Counted from the stretch's first letter, positions 1-8,365 are shown. The stretch: 64,000 nucleotides of DNA from Actinomadura_E scrupuli (GCF_050971785.1 NZ_JBPCCU010000012.1:1-64000), one strand, 5' to 3'. Notes: a model not told the origin generated them from the sequence alone. Made by a program: numbers and translations.

Positions 1-201
1 CTGGTCGATGAACCGCCTCAAACCCCGCTCGACACCCAACCGGACCCCGGCCGCCACCCCACCCTGCAACCGGCGCTCGAACTCCGGCACACCCCGCCGC
101 ACCTCCTCCACGATCTCCCCGGCGACCTGCACCAACTCACACCGCAACGCATCCGCCAGCTCCTGCGGAAGAACCCACCGATGAACAGCCGTCTGGGGCA
201 T
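1..201 (-). CDS. PucR-type transcriptional regulator, N-terminal part (cut by window edge)
   Basis: From an ATG at 201 the frame runs off the window edge, giving 67 residues that begin MPQTAVHRWVLPQELADAL and continue with helices containing EIVEEVRRGVPEF and LGVERGLRRFID. This is the usual N-terminal pattern of actinobacterial regulators that end in a PucR helix-turn-helix domain. A Shine-Dalgarno AGGAAGG lies 5 nt before the ATG, which supports this frame over an overlapping one. The DNA-binding end is outside the window, so the family call rests on the N-terminus alone. It lies 78 nt downstream of the oxidase-like operon on the same strand and might be cotranscribed with it. Confidence 0.6.
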   Translation of the reverse strand, partial: MPQTAVHRWVLPQELADALRCELVQVAGEIVEEVRRGVPEFERRLQGGVAAGVRLGVERGLRRFIDQ

Positions 202-279
202 GGCAACCTTCCTGGATCACTTAGCGGCCGGCCTGGGCCGTTCCTCTAGGGGGTGAAAGGAGGGTGTGGAGAGCACCGT

Positions 280-588
280 CTAAGAGAGGTAGATGCCTAG
301 CAGCGTCAGCCAGAGGACGACCAGCCATCCGTCTGTCGCGGTTCGGAGCCAGCGAGGGGCGTGGCGGACTTCCATGAAGTAACGGATGATCAGGCGGCAT
401 TTGATCAGGCCGAGGAGGACGATCGCGGCGACCAGTTCCTTGCCCAGGGTCGTCGAGGACTCCGATTCTCCGGGGGTGAGGAGCCAGGCGAGGACGGTCG
501 CGGCCGACAGCGCGACCCAGGCGAGCAGGATGGGCCGCGTCTCCTTGGGAAGGAGCGGCTTGCCGGTGGCTGCGGATGGTGGGGTCAT
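280..588 (-). CDS. Cytochrome c oxidase subunit IV-like (NorF-type) membrane protein
   Basis: A 102-residue protein with three hydrophobic segments (about residues 22-38, 50-65 and 83-101). Size and topology fit the prokaryotic cytochrome c oxidase subunit IV family, which also contains NorF of nitric oxide reductase clusters. These proteins bind no cofactor and are thought to help assemble or stabilise a haem-copper oxidase. It starts 3 nt after the subunit III-like gene, so the two are translated together. No subunit I or II (haem/copper catalytic subunits) is in the window, so the partner complex is unknown. Confidence 0.8.
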   Translation of the reverse strand: MTPPSAATGKPLLPKETRPILLAWVALSAATVLAWLLTPGESESSTTLGKELVAAIVLLGLIKCRLIIRYFMEVRHAPRWLRTATDGWLVVLWLTLLGIYLS

Positions 589-591
589 GGG

Positions 592-1191
592 TCACCTCAT
601 GAGGTAGAGGAGGGCGAAGATGACCACCCAGAGCAGGTCGACCATGTGCCAGAACACGACGCTCTGCTCGATGATCCGGGGCCGCTGCTTGCGGGGGGCG
701 CGCAGCTCGCGCACTGCGATGCCGAGGATGAGGACACCGAGGGCGAGGTGGGCGAGGTGAACGCCGGTGAGGACGTAGTAGAAGCTGAAGAACTCGTTCT
801 GGACCGTGTAGCCCTGGCTGATCTCGGCGTGCCATTCGTACACCTTGAGGAGGGCGAACAGAACGCCGCACGCGCCGGTGGCCAGGAGCAGCCGTTCGGC
901 CTTCTTTAGGGCTTCTTGCCGGACGGCGATGACACCGAGGGCGGCGAACATCGAGCTGGTCAGCAGGATGACGGTGTTGGTGACGCCGATACCGATGTTC
1001 AGGTGCCGTTGGGCGGCGGCGAACTCCTCGACCGACATGGCCCGGAAGACCATGTAGGTGACGAAGTAGCAGCCGAAGAAGAACAGGTCACCGAGGACCA
1101 TCACCCACATGTCGATGTCGCCGGGCAGGCGCTCGTCCGTGGCCGCTCGCTGCCGGGCCGTCGCGGGGAGGTCGTGGCCGGGAGCGCTCAT
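592..1191 (-). CDS. Cytochrome c oxidase subunit III-like (NorE-type) membrane protein
   Basis: A 199-residue protein with about five transmembrane segments. It carries the subunit III signatures TGVHLAHL (residues 142-149) and FWHMVDLLWVVIFALLY near the C-terminus. It lacks the extra N-terminal helices of longer subunit III proteins, which matches the short NorE/CoxP group. Its ATG overlaps the TGA of the upstream gene (ATGA), indicating translational coupling, and the subunit IV-like gene follows after 3 nt. Subunit III does not hold the catalytic metals. With no subunit I nearby this is either an accessory protein for an oxidase or NO reductase encoded elsewhere, or part of a separate membrane complex with its two upstream neighbours. 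Confidence 0.85.
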   Translation of the reverse strand: MSAPGHDLPATARQRAATDERLPGDIDMWVMVLGDLFFFGCYFVTYMVFRAMSVEEFAAAQRHLNIGIGVTNTVILLTSSMFAALGVIAVRQEALKKAERLLLATGACGVLFALLKVYEWHAEISQGYTVQNEFFSFYYVLTGVHLAHLALGVLILGIAVRELRAPRKQRPRIIEQSVVFWHMVDLLWVVIFALLYLMR

Positions 1192-1967
1192 CGGCCCTCC
1201 TCCGCGAGGTAGAGCGCCGGCGTCCGGGCGGTCTCGGCGTTGGCGGCGTTCCTGAGGATGAGCAGGAGGCAAGCGACCCAGAGCCCGAAGATGACCACGG
1301 CGATGTAGAAGGTGATCATGCCGTTCCAGGCGAACGCGCCGGAGTGGAAGACCCACATCTGGGTGGCCACGACCTCGGTGACGACCTGCCAGACGGAGAC
1401 GTACGCGAACCATTTGGGGAAGACGCGGTTCTTGTCGTACAAGATGGCGATCGCCAGGACGGTGTAGGCGGCGGTGAAGCAGCCGAGGGATCCGTTGTAC
1501 GACAGCATGCCGAGGTCGTACAGCATGTGCAGAATCCGGGCGGGGCGGTCGGGCCGGAAGGTCGCGGTGAGCCAGCAGATGAGCAGCAGATGGAATCCGG
1601 GGATGGCCCCCACGCACATGCCGGCGATGTAGGCGTAGGCGAGGACCTTCCCCGACGACATGCGTTTCATGAAGTAGCCGATGATGCCGTTGGAGATCGC
1701 GGCGCCTCCGGCGATGATCAGGAGGAACATGAAACCGACCTGGATGCCCGGCTGGTGCTTGTCGAACCAGAGCGCCACCTGGAGGTCGGTGACGTCCGGG
1801 CGGGGAGGGGGCGTGGCCCGCCCCAGCAGGCACACGCCCACCGCCATGGCGGTGTAGAAGGCGGCGAACAGCCAGTAGACGATCCAGACGTCGCGCTTGC
1901 CCCTGCGCTCCGGCGGCTCGCCGTCGGCCGGGCCGCCCTTGGTCAGGGTGGAGGTCGCATCGGTCAT
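1188..1967 (-). CDS. Membrane protein, paralogue of its upstream neighbour
   Basis: A 259-residue protein of unknown function with about six transmembrane segments after a charged, Pro/Gly-rich N-terminal tail of some 27 residues. It aligns along its length with the next gene upstream: both have a PxxT-V start of the first loop, a central motif (TATFRPDRPARILHMLYDLG here, VAAFRPDRGDDLVQVLNDLA there), a FPKWFAYVSVWQ/LPRWVGHYSLLT loop and a FAWNGMITFY/LAWDGLVSFW motif before the last helices. Both ends overlap neighbours by 4 nt (ATGA), so the order membrane protein, membrane protein, COX III, COX IV behaves as one unit. I do not recognise a named family. Polar residues in the helices could bind a ligand or cofactor, but none is diagnostic. 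Confidence 0.75.
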   Translation of the reverse strand: MTDATSTLTKGGPADGEPPERRGKRDVWIVYWLFAAFYTAMAVGVCLLGRATPPPRPDVTDLQVALWFDKHQPGIQVGFMFLLIIAGGAAISNGIIGYFMKRMSSGKVLAYAYIAGMCVGAIPGFHLLLICWLTATFRPDRPARILHMLYDLGMLSYNGSLGCFTAAYTVLAIAILYDKNRVFPKWFAYVSVWQVVTEVVATQMWVFHSGAFAWNGMITFYIAVVIFGLWVACLLLILRNAANAETARTPALYLAEEGR

Positions 1968-2707
1968 GACGCCACGCCCTCCAGCCCGGCCTGGCGCTGG
2001 AGCGCGGTCCGCACCACGAAGAACATCACCAGGACGAAGAGCGCGAAGGCGCCGTTGCGAAGCCAGAAGGACACCAGCCCGTCCCAGGCCAGGGGGCCGT
2101 CCCGGAAGACCGCGGCTCCCGCCGAGGGGGCCATGGCGAGCGCCGTGAGCAGGGAGTAGTGCCCGACCCACCGAGGGAGGACCGGCGTACGGTCGTCGTC
2201 GGCGTAGATCGCCAGGGCCAGGAGCACGAACTGGGCGACCAGCATCCCGATCGGCGCGATGAAGGTGATCCACGCCAGGTCGTTGAGCACCTGCACCAGG
2301 TCGTCGCCCCGGTCGGGCCGGAACGCGGCGACCGCGAAGAAGATGTTCGACAGCGCGAAGAGGGTCGCCCCTGCCACGACGGCCGTGAGGTAGGAGAACG
2401 CATAGATGTGGCTCTGGCTCTTCATCCGCTGCATCTGCGCCATGATCAGCACGAAGAACGGAACGAGCATGATGCCGCACAGGTTGAAGCCGACCATGCT
2501 GAAGCGGATCAGCGGGGTGTTGTCCCGGTAGAACGCCCCGACCTCCGTCGCCGTCATCTCCGGAGACATGGGCGGAAAGAAACCGGGGAAGGCGACGAAC
2601 AGCACCAGCAGTACGAGCGCCACCACGGGCGACGACCAGAGTGCCACCTGCTGCGCCCGCAGGTTCGAGGCGGACGATGACCCCTCTTTCTCGGCGAGGA
2701 CCTGCAT
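1964..2707 (-). CDS. Membrane protein, first gene of the oxidase-like operon
   Basis: A 247-residue protein with about six or seven transmembrane segments, clearly paralogous to the next gene (shared FRPDR central motif and AWDGLVSFW near the C-terminus). The ATG at 2707 is preferred over an upstream ATG at 2779 because AAAGGG lies 6-7 nt before it and the extra N-terminal stretch has no helix or motif. It is the first gene of a four-gene leftward operon that begins about 125 nt from a divergent TetR gene. That arrangement suggests TetR control and hence an inducible system. Function unknown; a role in an alternative respiratory or detoxifying membrane complex is inference from the COX III/IV partners. 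Confidence 0.75.
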   Translation of the reverse strand: MQVLAEKEGSSSASNLRAQQVALWSSPVVALVLLVLFVAFPGFFPPMSPEMTATEVGAFYRDNTPLIRFSMVGFNLCGIMLVPFFVLIMAQMQRMKSQSHIYAFSYLTAVVAGATLFALSNIFFAVAAFRPDRGDDLVQVLNDLAWITFIAPIGMLVAQFVLLALAIYADDDRTPVLPRWVGHYSLLTALAMAPSAGAAVFRDGPLAWDGLVSFWLRNGAFALFVLVMFFVVRTALQRQAGLEGVAS

Positions 2708-2806
2708 ACCTTTCCCTTTCTCTTCTGATGCAAGGGAGGTTCTCCTCAGGAGAGAGGAAGCTTGCCACGGCCGGAGCATGGCACGGTTTTCTGACGGTAG
2801 TCAATA

Positions 2807-2830
2807 ATCAGATGCGGTAAGATGCCTGAT
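2807..2830. promoter_or_regulatory. Possible TetR operator in divergent promoter region
   Basis: Arms ATCAG (2807-2811) and CTGAT (2826-2830) form an inverted repeat with a 14-nt spacer, directly before the TetR start codon. The spacer also has a direct repeat of GATGC. The arms are short, so the evidence is weak and rests on position between two divergent units. Confidence 0.3.
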
Positions 2831-2831
2831 C

Positions 2832-3479
2832 ATGGCGATGGGCTCCCGGAATACAGAACGTGACCACCGTCAAGGACGAGCGGTGCCGGTCCGGGCACGT
2901 TCCGTCGCGAGCCGGGACGCCATCGTCCAGGGGGCCATGGCCCTGTGGCGCACCAAGGGCTTCGCAGAGACCACCGTCACCGACATCTGCAAGGCCGCCG
3001 GCGTCTCCAAGGCGCTCTTCTACGTGTACTTCTCCCGCAGGGAGGACGTCCTTCTAGAGGTCGAGATCTTCTTGATCCGCGACGCCCACCTCGCCGCGCA
3101 GACCGTCGCCTCCCGCCCCTACGACCTGTTCGACCTGATCAAGGCCGTCGTCGAGACCCTGGAACGCGGTGTACGCCACCACCCGCCAGAACTGGTCTTC
3201 GAGACCGTCCTGGAGGCCTACCGCATCGAACAACGCGCCCTGGCCGACGGCGCCACCGAAGCAGACCTCGCCTTCCTCTTCCTGGAACCCTTCGAGCAGG
3301 CACGGCGCGACGGCAAATTCCCCGAAGGAACAGACGTCGTACGAGCCGCCCGCCTCGCGCAGGTACTCGTGGCGGACGGCATCAGACGCTGGGCCGCGAG
3401 CGGTCTCGACGAACAACCCGTCGCCCAGACCCTGACCAAGGACATCAGCGCACTCATCCGCGGCCTCGGACCCGGCTGA
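2832..3479 (+). CDS. TetR/AcrR family transcriptional regulator
   Basis: 215 residues. The N-terminal TetR helix-turn-helix is clear: RDAIVQGAMALWRTKGFAET, then TVTDICKAAGVSKALFYVYF. The remaining helical domain is the ligand-binding and dimerisation part. It is divergent from the four-gene membrane operon and probably represses it and itself. The start is uncertain. The ATG at 2832 has no convincing ribosome site, whereas a GTG at 2883 in the same frame is preceded by AAGGA 6 nt upstream and would leave a 198-residue protein with the whole HTH intact. The ligand cannot be inferred. Confidence 0.88.
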   Translation: MAMGSRNTERDHRQGRAVPVRARSVASRDAIVQGAMALWRTKGFAETTVTDICKAAGVSKALFYVYFSRREDVLLEVEIFLIRDAHLAAQTVASRPYDLFDLIKAVVETLERGVRHHPPELVFETVLEAYRIEQRALADGATEADLAFLFLEPFEQARRDGKFPEGTDVVRAARLAQVLVADGIRRWAASGLDEQPVAQTLTKDISALIRGLGPG

Positions 3480-3564
3480 ACAGGCCCGCGCCGAGCCCGA
3501 TCACCAGCCGCGATCCATGACGGTATGGCCCGGCCCGGAGGTCATCGCGTGGGTGCCGGCCCGG

Positions 3565-4533
3565 CTACGCGGTGACCGTGCCGGTGTCGAGCGAAGCCAG
3601 GAAGTCGAGCAGTGCCGCGTTCACTTCGTCGGGACGTTCCTGCTGAACCCAGTGCCCTGCCCCTTCGACCACGATGTGCCCTCGCAGATCGGTCAGCATG
3701 GCCGCCTGTTTCGCAGCGGGCATGAATTCCGCCACGACATCTTCCGCACCGGTGAGGAAGAGGGAAGGCTGATCGATCGTCCGGCGGTCGAGGTACTCGG
3801 TGAGCGCCCAGTTGCGGTCCATGTTTCGGTAGTAGTTGAGAGCCCCGGTGAAACCCGTGCGCTCGAACGCCCGGACATAGACGTCGAAGTCGTTCTCGCT
3901 CTGCCATGGGCGACCGGGAAGCGGCTCGTCAGCGTCCCCTTGCAGGGTTCGGATGTCGTCCGCCAGCAAGGTGCGCTGCACGTCGCTGTTCAACACGGGA
4001 TCGGCGACGCCCGGCTCCTGGAACCAGCACATGTAGAAGTCGTCGCCCAGCCGCCGGCGCAGGATCGGAATCGGAGGCGCCGGCGAGCGAGGCAGGATCG
4101 GTACGCTCACCCCGGCCACCGCCCGCACGCGCTCAGGGTGGGCGAGCGCCATCTGCCACACGATGGAGGCTCCCCAGTCATGGCCGACGAAGACGGCCTG
4201 GTCGGCTCCGGCGTCGTCCAGGAGTCCCACCAGGTCACCGCAGATCGTGAGGATGTCGTAGTCCTCGACGCCGGCGGGCCGTGAACTGCCGCCATACCCG
4301 CGCATGTCCGGGGTCAGGGTGCGGTACCCGGCGGCCGCGAGCGCGAAGACCTGATGCCGCCAGGAGAAGCCGAGTTCGGGAAAGCCGTGGCACAGGACGA
4401 CCAGCGGGCCTTCCCCGTGCTCCACGACATTGAGTTCGATGCCGTTGGTCGCAACGAGACGGGAGCCGAGCCGCTCCCAGTCCGTGACATCGGTGAACCG
4501 TGCAACTGACAAGGAGTCACCTTCCACGTCCAC
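3565..4533 (-). CDS. Epoxide hydrolase, alpha/beta hydrolase fold
   Basis: 322 residues with the soluble epoxide hydrolase pattern: oxyanion motif HGFPE, nucleophile elbow GHDWGA with Asp119, acid Asp265 in GAEDVV and catalytic His294 in GAGHWVQQERP. Cap-domain tyrosines expected for opening the epoxide ring occur in DDFYMCWFQEPG and NYYRNMDRNW. The enzyme should add water to an epoxide to give a diol in the cytoplasm; substrate unknown. The first start is GTG at 4533. A TTG at 4512 has a better Shine-Dalgarno (GGAAGG) and would remove seven residues. It is the last chromosomal gene before the island boundary. Confidence 0.88.
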   Translation of the reverse strand: MDVEGDSLSVARFTDVTDWERLGSRLVATNGIELNVVEHGEGPLVVLCHGFPELGFSWRHQVFALAAAGYRTLTPDMRGYGGSSRPAGVEDYDILTICGDLVGLLDDAGADQAVFVGHDWGASIVWQMALAHPERVRAVAGVSVPILPRSPAPPIPILRRRLGDDFYMCWFQEPGVADPVLNSDVQRTLLADDIRTLQGDADEPLPGRPWQSENDFDVYVRAFERTGFTGALNYYRNMDRNWALTEYLDRRTIDQPSLFLTGAEDVVAEFMPAAKQAAMLTDLRGHIVVEGAGHWVQQERPDEVNAALLDFLASLDTGTVTA

Positions 4534-4673
4534 ACCCGGGTCAGCCGGGTCACCGACGACACTATTTAAAAACTTGGGCCATTCTAAAGAGTGCGGTTCC
4601 CGCTCGGGCGACCGGGGCCGACCAGGCCGGGCGGTGGCATTCGCCCTGGTGATGCGGCCCTACAATGCTCGAC

Positions 4674-4722
4674 ACGGACCACGGACCACGGACCACGGAC
4701 CACGGACCACGGACCACGGACC
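4674..4722 (+). repeat. Seven perfect tandem copies of ACGGACC
   Basis: The 7-bp unit ACGGACC is repeated seven times without error (49 bp). It lies in non-coding DNA between the epoxide hydrolase and the outer tRNA-derived repeat. A perfect short array of this kind is prone to copy-number change. Confidence 0.95.
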
Positions 4723-4769
4723 AAGCGGCCGACAGGGACCAACTCGAGCGCGTTTACCCAGCTCGACGT

Positions 4770-4814
4770 GGTGGGCCACCTGGGACTCGAACCCAGAACC
4801 AACGGATCAAAAAT
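4770..4814. repeat. Outer attachment-site-like repeat (tRNA-Lys 3' half remnant)
   Basis: This 45-bp segment matches the 3' half of the tRNA-Lys gene at 21575-21646 at 42 of 45 positions and in the same orientation. It covers the T-arm, variable loop, 3' side of the anticodon stem and the 3' end, but lacks the 5' half, so it is not a functional tRNA. It marks the probable left end of the island: the epoxide hydrolase lies outside and the small gene at 4973 inside. Confidence 0.85.
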
Positions 4815-4883
4815 GGATCACTTCATCAGGGGCTCGCTGTGCCCGTGACCTGCACGGCAGTCGCGTGCCTTCTCTTCGGCCAT

Positions 4884-4913
4884 GATGATCATTCCGTGTA
4901 TGTTCCGGATCTT
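4884..4913 (+). repeat. Element-end motif, copy 1
   Basis: Contains ATCATTCCGTGTATGTTCC followed by GGATCTT. Near-identical motifs occur at 16671 and 21448, each 70-130 bp from a tRNA-derived repeat. TCCG and CGGA form a short imperfect inverted repeat inside it. It may be a binding site for a recombinase or accessory protein, but this is inferred from position only. Confidence 0.6.
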
Positions 4914-4972
4914 GGTGTGGGATCTCCGGGGGCAAGACACCCTGGTGATCAGTGCGGTTAGCGGAGGAACTC

Positions 4973-5212
4973 ATGGACTACGGGAACGCTGATGTGCTTG
5001 AGGGCTTCGCGGAGTTTATCGCCGATGATCTGCGTCGATCTGGTGAGGCGGTCGTCACTTTCAAGGACACTGACCTGGCGGTGAGCGAGGAGACCAAACT
5101 TCGCTTTGGGCAGCGTGCCGCGAGCCGAGCAGGTCACATCCTTGGACGGCCGGTGCGCGTAATAGTCCAAGAGGGCACCGTACGTGTCACGGCCGTTGAT
5201 CAAGCCGAATAG
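4973..5212 (+). CDS. Small acidic hypothetical protein
   Basis: 79 residues starting MDYGNADVLEGFAEFIADDL. GGAGGA 6 nt before the ATG at 4973 decides this start over an upstream one. It is predicted soluble, with an N-terminal amphipathic helix and a C-terminal strand pattern (RPVRVIVQEGTVRVTAV). No family is recognised. It is the first gene inside the left end of the island, so it could be an element-encoded regulator or accessory protein. Confidence 0.65.
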   Translation: MDYGNADVLEGFAEFIADDLRRSGEAVVTFKDTDLAVSEETKLRFGQRAASRAGHILGRPVRVIVQEGTVRVTAVDQAE

Positions 5213-5224
5213 GCAGGAACCGCC

Positions 5225-5368
5225 CCACCTCAACCCCGGACAGACCTTCCGGCAACGGAGCTTGATACCCCATCTCGGAGTCAGAGGCCCTCGCCGGAGG
5301 CATAAGGGGTTGGCTCCGGCAAGATGCGCGGATGGCTGATGCACCGCAGACGGTATGGGAAGACAGCG
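5225..5368 (+). repeat. 144-bp direct repeat, copy 1
   Basis: About 95% identical to 17804-17946, in the same orientation, with one single-base indel. It includes the start of a small reading frame (ATG at 5332, MADAPQTVWEDS) that breaks off where the repeat ends. In copy 2 the frame continues, so copy 1 keeps only a fragment. Confidence 0.9.
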
Positions 5369-5401
5369 CCCACGCCCGTAGCGGCGGGACCGGGCGGCCG
5401 A

Positions 5402-5427
5402 GGCGGCGGGCGCGAAGCGCCGCCGCC
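5402..5427. terminator. Strong GC hairpin, possible terminator
   Basis: Arms GGCGGC-GGCGC and GCGCC-GCCGCC pair over 11 bp with one bulged G and a GAA loop. No U-rich tail follows, so it may be a terminator or only a structured remnant. The rest of 5369-5741 shows no gene. Confidence 0.35.
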
Positions 5428-5741
5428 CTTGATCTACAACGGCCTAATTCGGCAGCGTCGAGTATCGGTGTAGGCATCGAGTAGCGCTTACGGCGGTGAG
5501 AGGGCGCTCACCTGAGCGGACGCCTCGTTGGGCCACGTTCGTGGGGGCGGCCATCCCGTAAATATCCCGCGCTGACCTTGTGGGCCACCGGCCGTTGGGT
5601 CTTGCCGACGGTCTGGCCTATGAATCGGGGCCGCTCCCACCGACGGGTGAAATGGCCGCTTCCTGCCACATGAGACCTGGGCCCGCGGCGTGGTCAGCGA
5701 CTATGGTCACCGTGTCTTGATCATTTTCTCTTAGGAGCACC

Positions 5742-7046
5742 GTGAACCGAGCACATCTCCGGCGGCTGGGCGCCCTCGGGACCGCCCTGGCGTGTTGTCT
5801 GGCACTGGCCGAGCCAGGGGTCGCAGCGGAGATCGTGGGGCCTCCGGTGGTATCGGGTCCCAATTGGCCCGCCTACTACGTCGGTATGGTGAGCGGACCT
5901 TTCACGACCGGGGTCCCGATTCCGCTCACCCTTTCGCCGGGCACGGGCAGCACTCCGGTCAGCTACCGGTACCAGGTCAACGACGGTGCGCCTGCGACGG
6001 CAATGGCCGCCGTGGACGGAACGGCGAAGATCACGGTGACGCCGACCGGCCGGGCGGGCACGCTCAGCGTCACCGGCATCGCGGCGGATGGTACGGCAAG
6101 CACCGCCACCGTCGAACGGTTCCGCGCAGATGCCGCGCAGCCGGCGGCCACCCAGGACATCAATGGTGACGGCATCCCGGACCTGGTGACCACCGGGGGG
6201 ACGCCGGGCCTGCCGTCCGGCATGTGGCTTGTACCCGGAACGGGAGACGGCCGTGGCGGGCTAAGGCTGCCCGCCAAAAACATTGGAGCGCTGGGAGCGG
6301 GATTCAACACCGATGCCGCGCCTAGCGATTTCGACGGCGGGCAGGTCATCACCGGTTACTACTACGGCGATGGGTTCCAGGACTTCCTGTTCTACGTCCC
6401 CTCCGGCACATATCGAGGCAGAGGAAGCCTGCTCTCCGGTAGCGGGGACGGCTCGGTGGTGGACCCGATCGCTGGAAACTTCAGCGCCTCGGGCGACTAC
6501 CTCGCCGACAGCAACGGGGACTGGCCGCTCCAGCTTGCGAATGCCTACAACGCCGAAGGAGTGCCGGGCCATCTCGATGATCTGATTACGATCACAGGCA
6601 GCGACCAGAACGGCTACCACCTGACCTACTTCGAGTCGCGGGCCACAGACATCCTCCTCCTGGGTGCGCCCCAGCTGACCATCACGGCAAACACGCCGGA
6701 CGGCACGGCTGACTGGCAGAACTGGACACTGGCCACGACCAAGACGGCCTCCGGCACGGCCATGTATCTACGGAAGCAGTCGACCGGCCAGCTCTACCTA
6801 TGGGACGGCTTTACCGTCAAGAACAACGGGGACTCCACCGGCTCCATCTCCTACAAGCAGTACGCGATCTCCGCGAAGTGGAACAAGGGGACCACCCTCT
6901 CCACCCTGGAGGCCGCCGACTTCGGCTCCGAGGACGCTCCGGGCCTGTGGACCGTAACCCCGGACGGCCGCGTCCGTACGTACGTCGTCTCCGGCCTGAA
7001 GACCAATCCCAAGATCAAGCTGGTGCACAGAGCCCAGCTTGGGTGA
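5742..7046 (+). CDS. Secreted protein with FG-GAP/VCBS-like segment
   Basis: 434 residues with a Sec signal peptide (residues 1-29, cleavage near VAA/EIV). Next comes an Ig-like strand-rich region, then DINGDGIPDLVTTGG (about residues 138-152), a calcium-binding repeat typical of FG-GAP/VCBS propeller proteins, followed by DGFQDFLFY and related blades. GTG start at 5742 with AGGAG 6-7 nt upstream. The protein is exported and may be cell-surface. Related actinomycete proteins are often longer with a C-terminal binding domain, so this one could be shortened. No operon partner; it sits between the left repeat and the hydroxylase genes. Confidence 0.7.
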   Translation: MNRAHLRRLGALGTALACCLALAEPGVAAEIVGPPVVSGPNWPAYYVGMVSGPFTTGVPIPLTLSPGTGSTPVSYRYQVNDGAPATAMAAVDGTAKITVTPTGRAGTLSVTGIAADGTASTATVERFRADAAQPAATQDINGDGIPDLVTTGGTPGLPSGMWLVPGTGDGRGGLRLPAKNIGALGAGFNTDAAPSDFDGGQVITGYYYGDGFQDFLFYVPSGTYRGRGSLLSGSGDGSVVDPIAGNFSASGDYLADSNGDWPLQLANAYNAEGVPGHLDDLITITGSDQNGYHLTYFESRATDILLLGAPQLTITANTPDGTADWQNWTLATTKTASGTAMYLRKQSTGQLYLWDGFTVKNNGDSTGSISYKQYAISAKWNKGTTLSTLEAADFGSEDAPGLWTVTPDGRVRTYVVSGLKTNPKIKLVHRAQLG

Positions 7047-7423
7047 GGCGGCCGCAGATCGGTTCATCGAGGGCCGACGTTGGTGACCTGTCCAAGCTAG
7101 GGCCAGGCCACCCTCCACCGGGGCGCTGTCGGTGCGTAGACGGCGAACTCGCACCGCCTCGGTGGTCAACATCCTCGGGCAGGCCGGCGGGGATGCTCCT
7201 CGACCAGTACGGATGGGGCGCTGGCATTCTTCCGGAGCTATTCCGTGGTCCTGGCTGGTCAGCCAAGGTGCCATTGTCCAGCTCTTCTACCCTGGTCCTG
7301 AACGGCGTGCGGCGTCCGTCACCAGTGGGTCATCAGGCAGATCCCTTTGTCGAGCTCGATCGCGCACCAGTTCACTTCCTGGCGCATTCGAAACGCCGAC
7401 GGTTCAAAGATATGCGCGCCTGA
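7047..7423. other. Intergenic, no gene supported
   Basis: Reading frames on both strands here have no ribosome site and no recognisable motif. The tail of a frame ending near 7423 resembles no protein family I know. It separates a rightward secreted protein gene from the leftward hydroxylase genes. Confidence 0.5.
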
Positions 7424-8365
7424 TCATGGCTGTCCGCTTTCGCCGCGGAGAGAGCGCTCCAGGGCTTCGAGGAGGGTGCCCTCGAGGACGGCGACCTTGC
7501 GGATGGTGTGCGGGAGCGGAGTGCAGCGGCCGGCGGCGCGCGCCGCGGCGGCCTCGATGGTCTCCGCGGTCGCGGGGCGGCCGACGAGTGCCTCCTCGAC
7601 CTCGGTGAGGCGCAGTGGCGTGCGGGCGATCCCGCCGGCCGCCACCGCCGCGAAGACGATCGTCGTGTCCTCCAGGACGAGGCGGACGGCGACCTCGGCC
7701 TGCGGCCAGTCCCCCTGGGCCCGGCCGTATCCGGTCCGCTGGTGGGCGGCCCGCTCACCGGGGCGCGGCGCCGGGAGATCGATGCCGAGCAGCACCTCGC
7801 GGGGCTCCAGCAGGTGATCGCGGCCGGGGTCGTCCCCGTAGAGGTCGCCGACGGGAAGGGAGCCGCGGCCGTGGACTCGCACCCCGGCCTCGTGGGCGAG
7901 CAAGGCGACGGCGAGTGAGGAGGGATGCGGTGCGATGCACGGGCTCTGGTCGATCACGACGGCGAACGGGTGCGCACCCGACCGGGCGGGACAGCCGTCT
8001 CCGCCGGTCTGATGACAGGAGAAGAGCGGATTGCGGAAGTACCAGCACCGGTTGCGCTGCAGCAGGTTTCCGCCGAGCGTGGCCGCCGCGCGGATCTGCG
8101 GCGTCGCCAGGACGGCCGCCGCCGCGGTCAGCACCGGGAAGGCCGCCGCGAGCCGCTGGTCGGCGGCGAGTTCGGCGACGGTCGTCATGGCGCCGATGGC
8201 GGCGGATCCGTCCGCTCCCCAGGTGATGCCGCGCAGCTCCGGGACGCCGCGCAGGTCGGTGTACGGGCCGGTGGAACGTCCCAGGCCGTGCAGGGCCATC
8301 AGGTCGGTTCCGCCCGCGCGCAGCACCACCGCGCCGCTCTCGGCGATCGCCGTGACACTGGTCAT
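7424..8365 (-). CDS. Molybdenum hydroxylase FAD-binding subunit (CoxM/XdhB type)
   Basis: 313 residues of the FAD-binding domain of the xanthine dehydrogenase/CO dehydrogenase family: RAGGTDLMAL near the N-terminus, TLGGNLLQRNRCWYFR in the middle and the C-terminal CO-dehydrogenase flavoprotein domain. It passes electrons from the [2Fe-2S] centres to an acceptor. The cysteine-containing insert CWYFRNPLFSC resembles FAD subunits of the 4-hydroxybenzoyl-CoA reductase/YagS group. Its ATG overlaps the stop of the catalytic gene by 4 nt. Substrate unknown; YagTSR-type aldehyde oxidation is one possibility. Confidence 0.88.
   Translation of the reverse strand: MTSVTAIAESGAVVLRAGGTDLMALHGLGRSTGPYTDLRGVPELRGITWGADGSAAIGAMTTVAELAADQRLAAAFPVLTAAAAVLATPQIRAAATLGGNLLQRNRCWYFRNPLFSCHQTGGDGCPARSGAHPFAVVIDQSPCIAPHPSSLAVALLAHEAGVRVHGRGSLPVGDLYGDDPGRDHLLEPREVLLGIDLPAPRPGERAAHQRTGYGRAQGDWPQAEVAVRLVLEDTTIVFAAVAAGGIARTPLRLTEVEEALVGRPATAETIEAAAARAAGRCTPLPHTIRKVAVLEGTLLEALERSLRGESGQP

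Noticed and set aside
280..2707. Complete nitric oxide reductase or terminal oxidase
   Set aside because: NorB/NorC or subunit I/II signatures with haem and copper ligands are absent from the window.
4674..4722. CRISPR array
   Set aside because: Units are 7 bp with no spacers and there are no cas genes. It is a simple tandem repeat.
4770..4814. Functional tRNA gene
   Set aside because: Only the 3' half matches; no acceptor 5' strand, D-arm or 5' anticodon-stem strand. It is a repeat left by integration.
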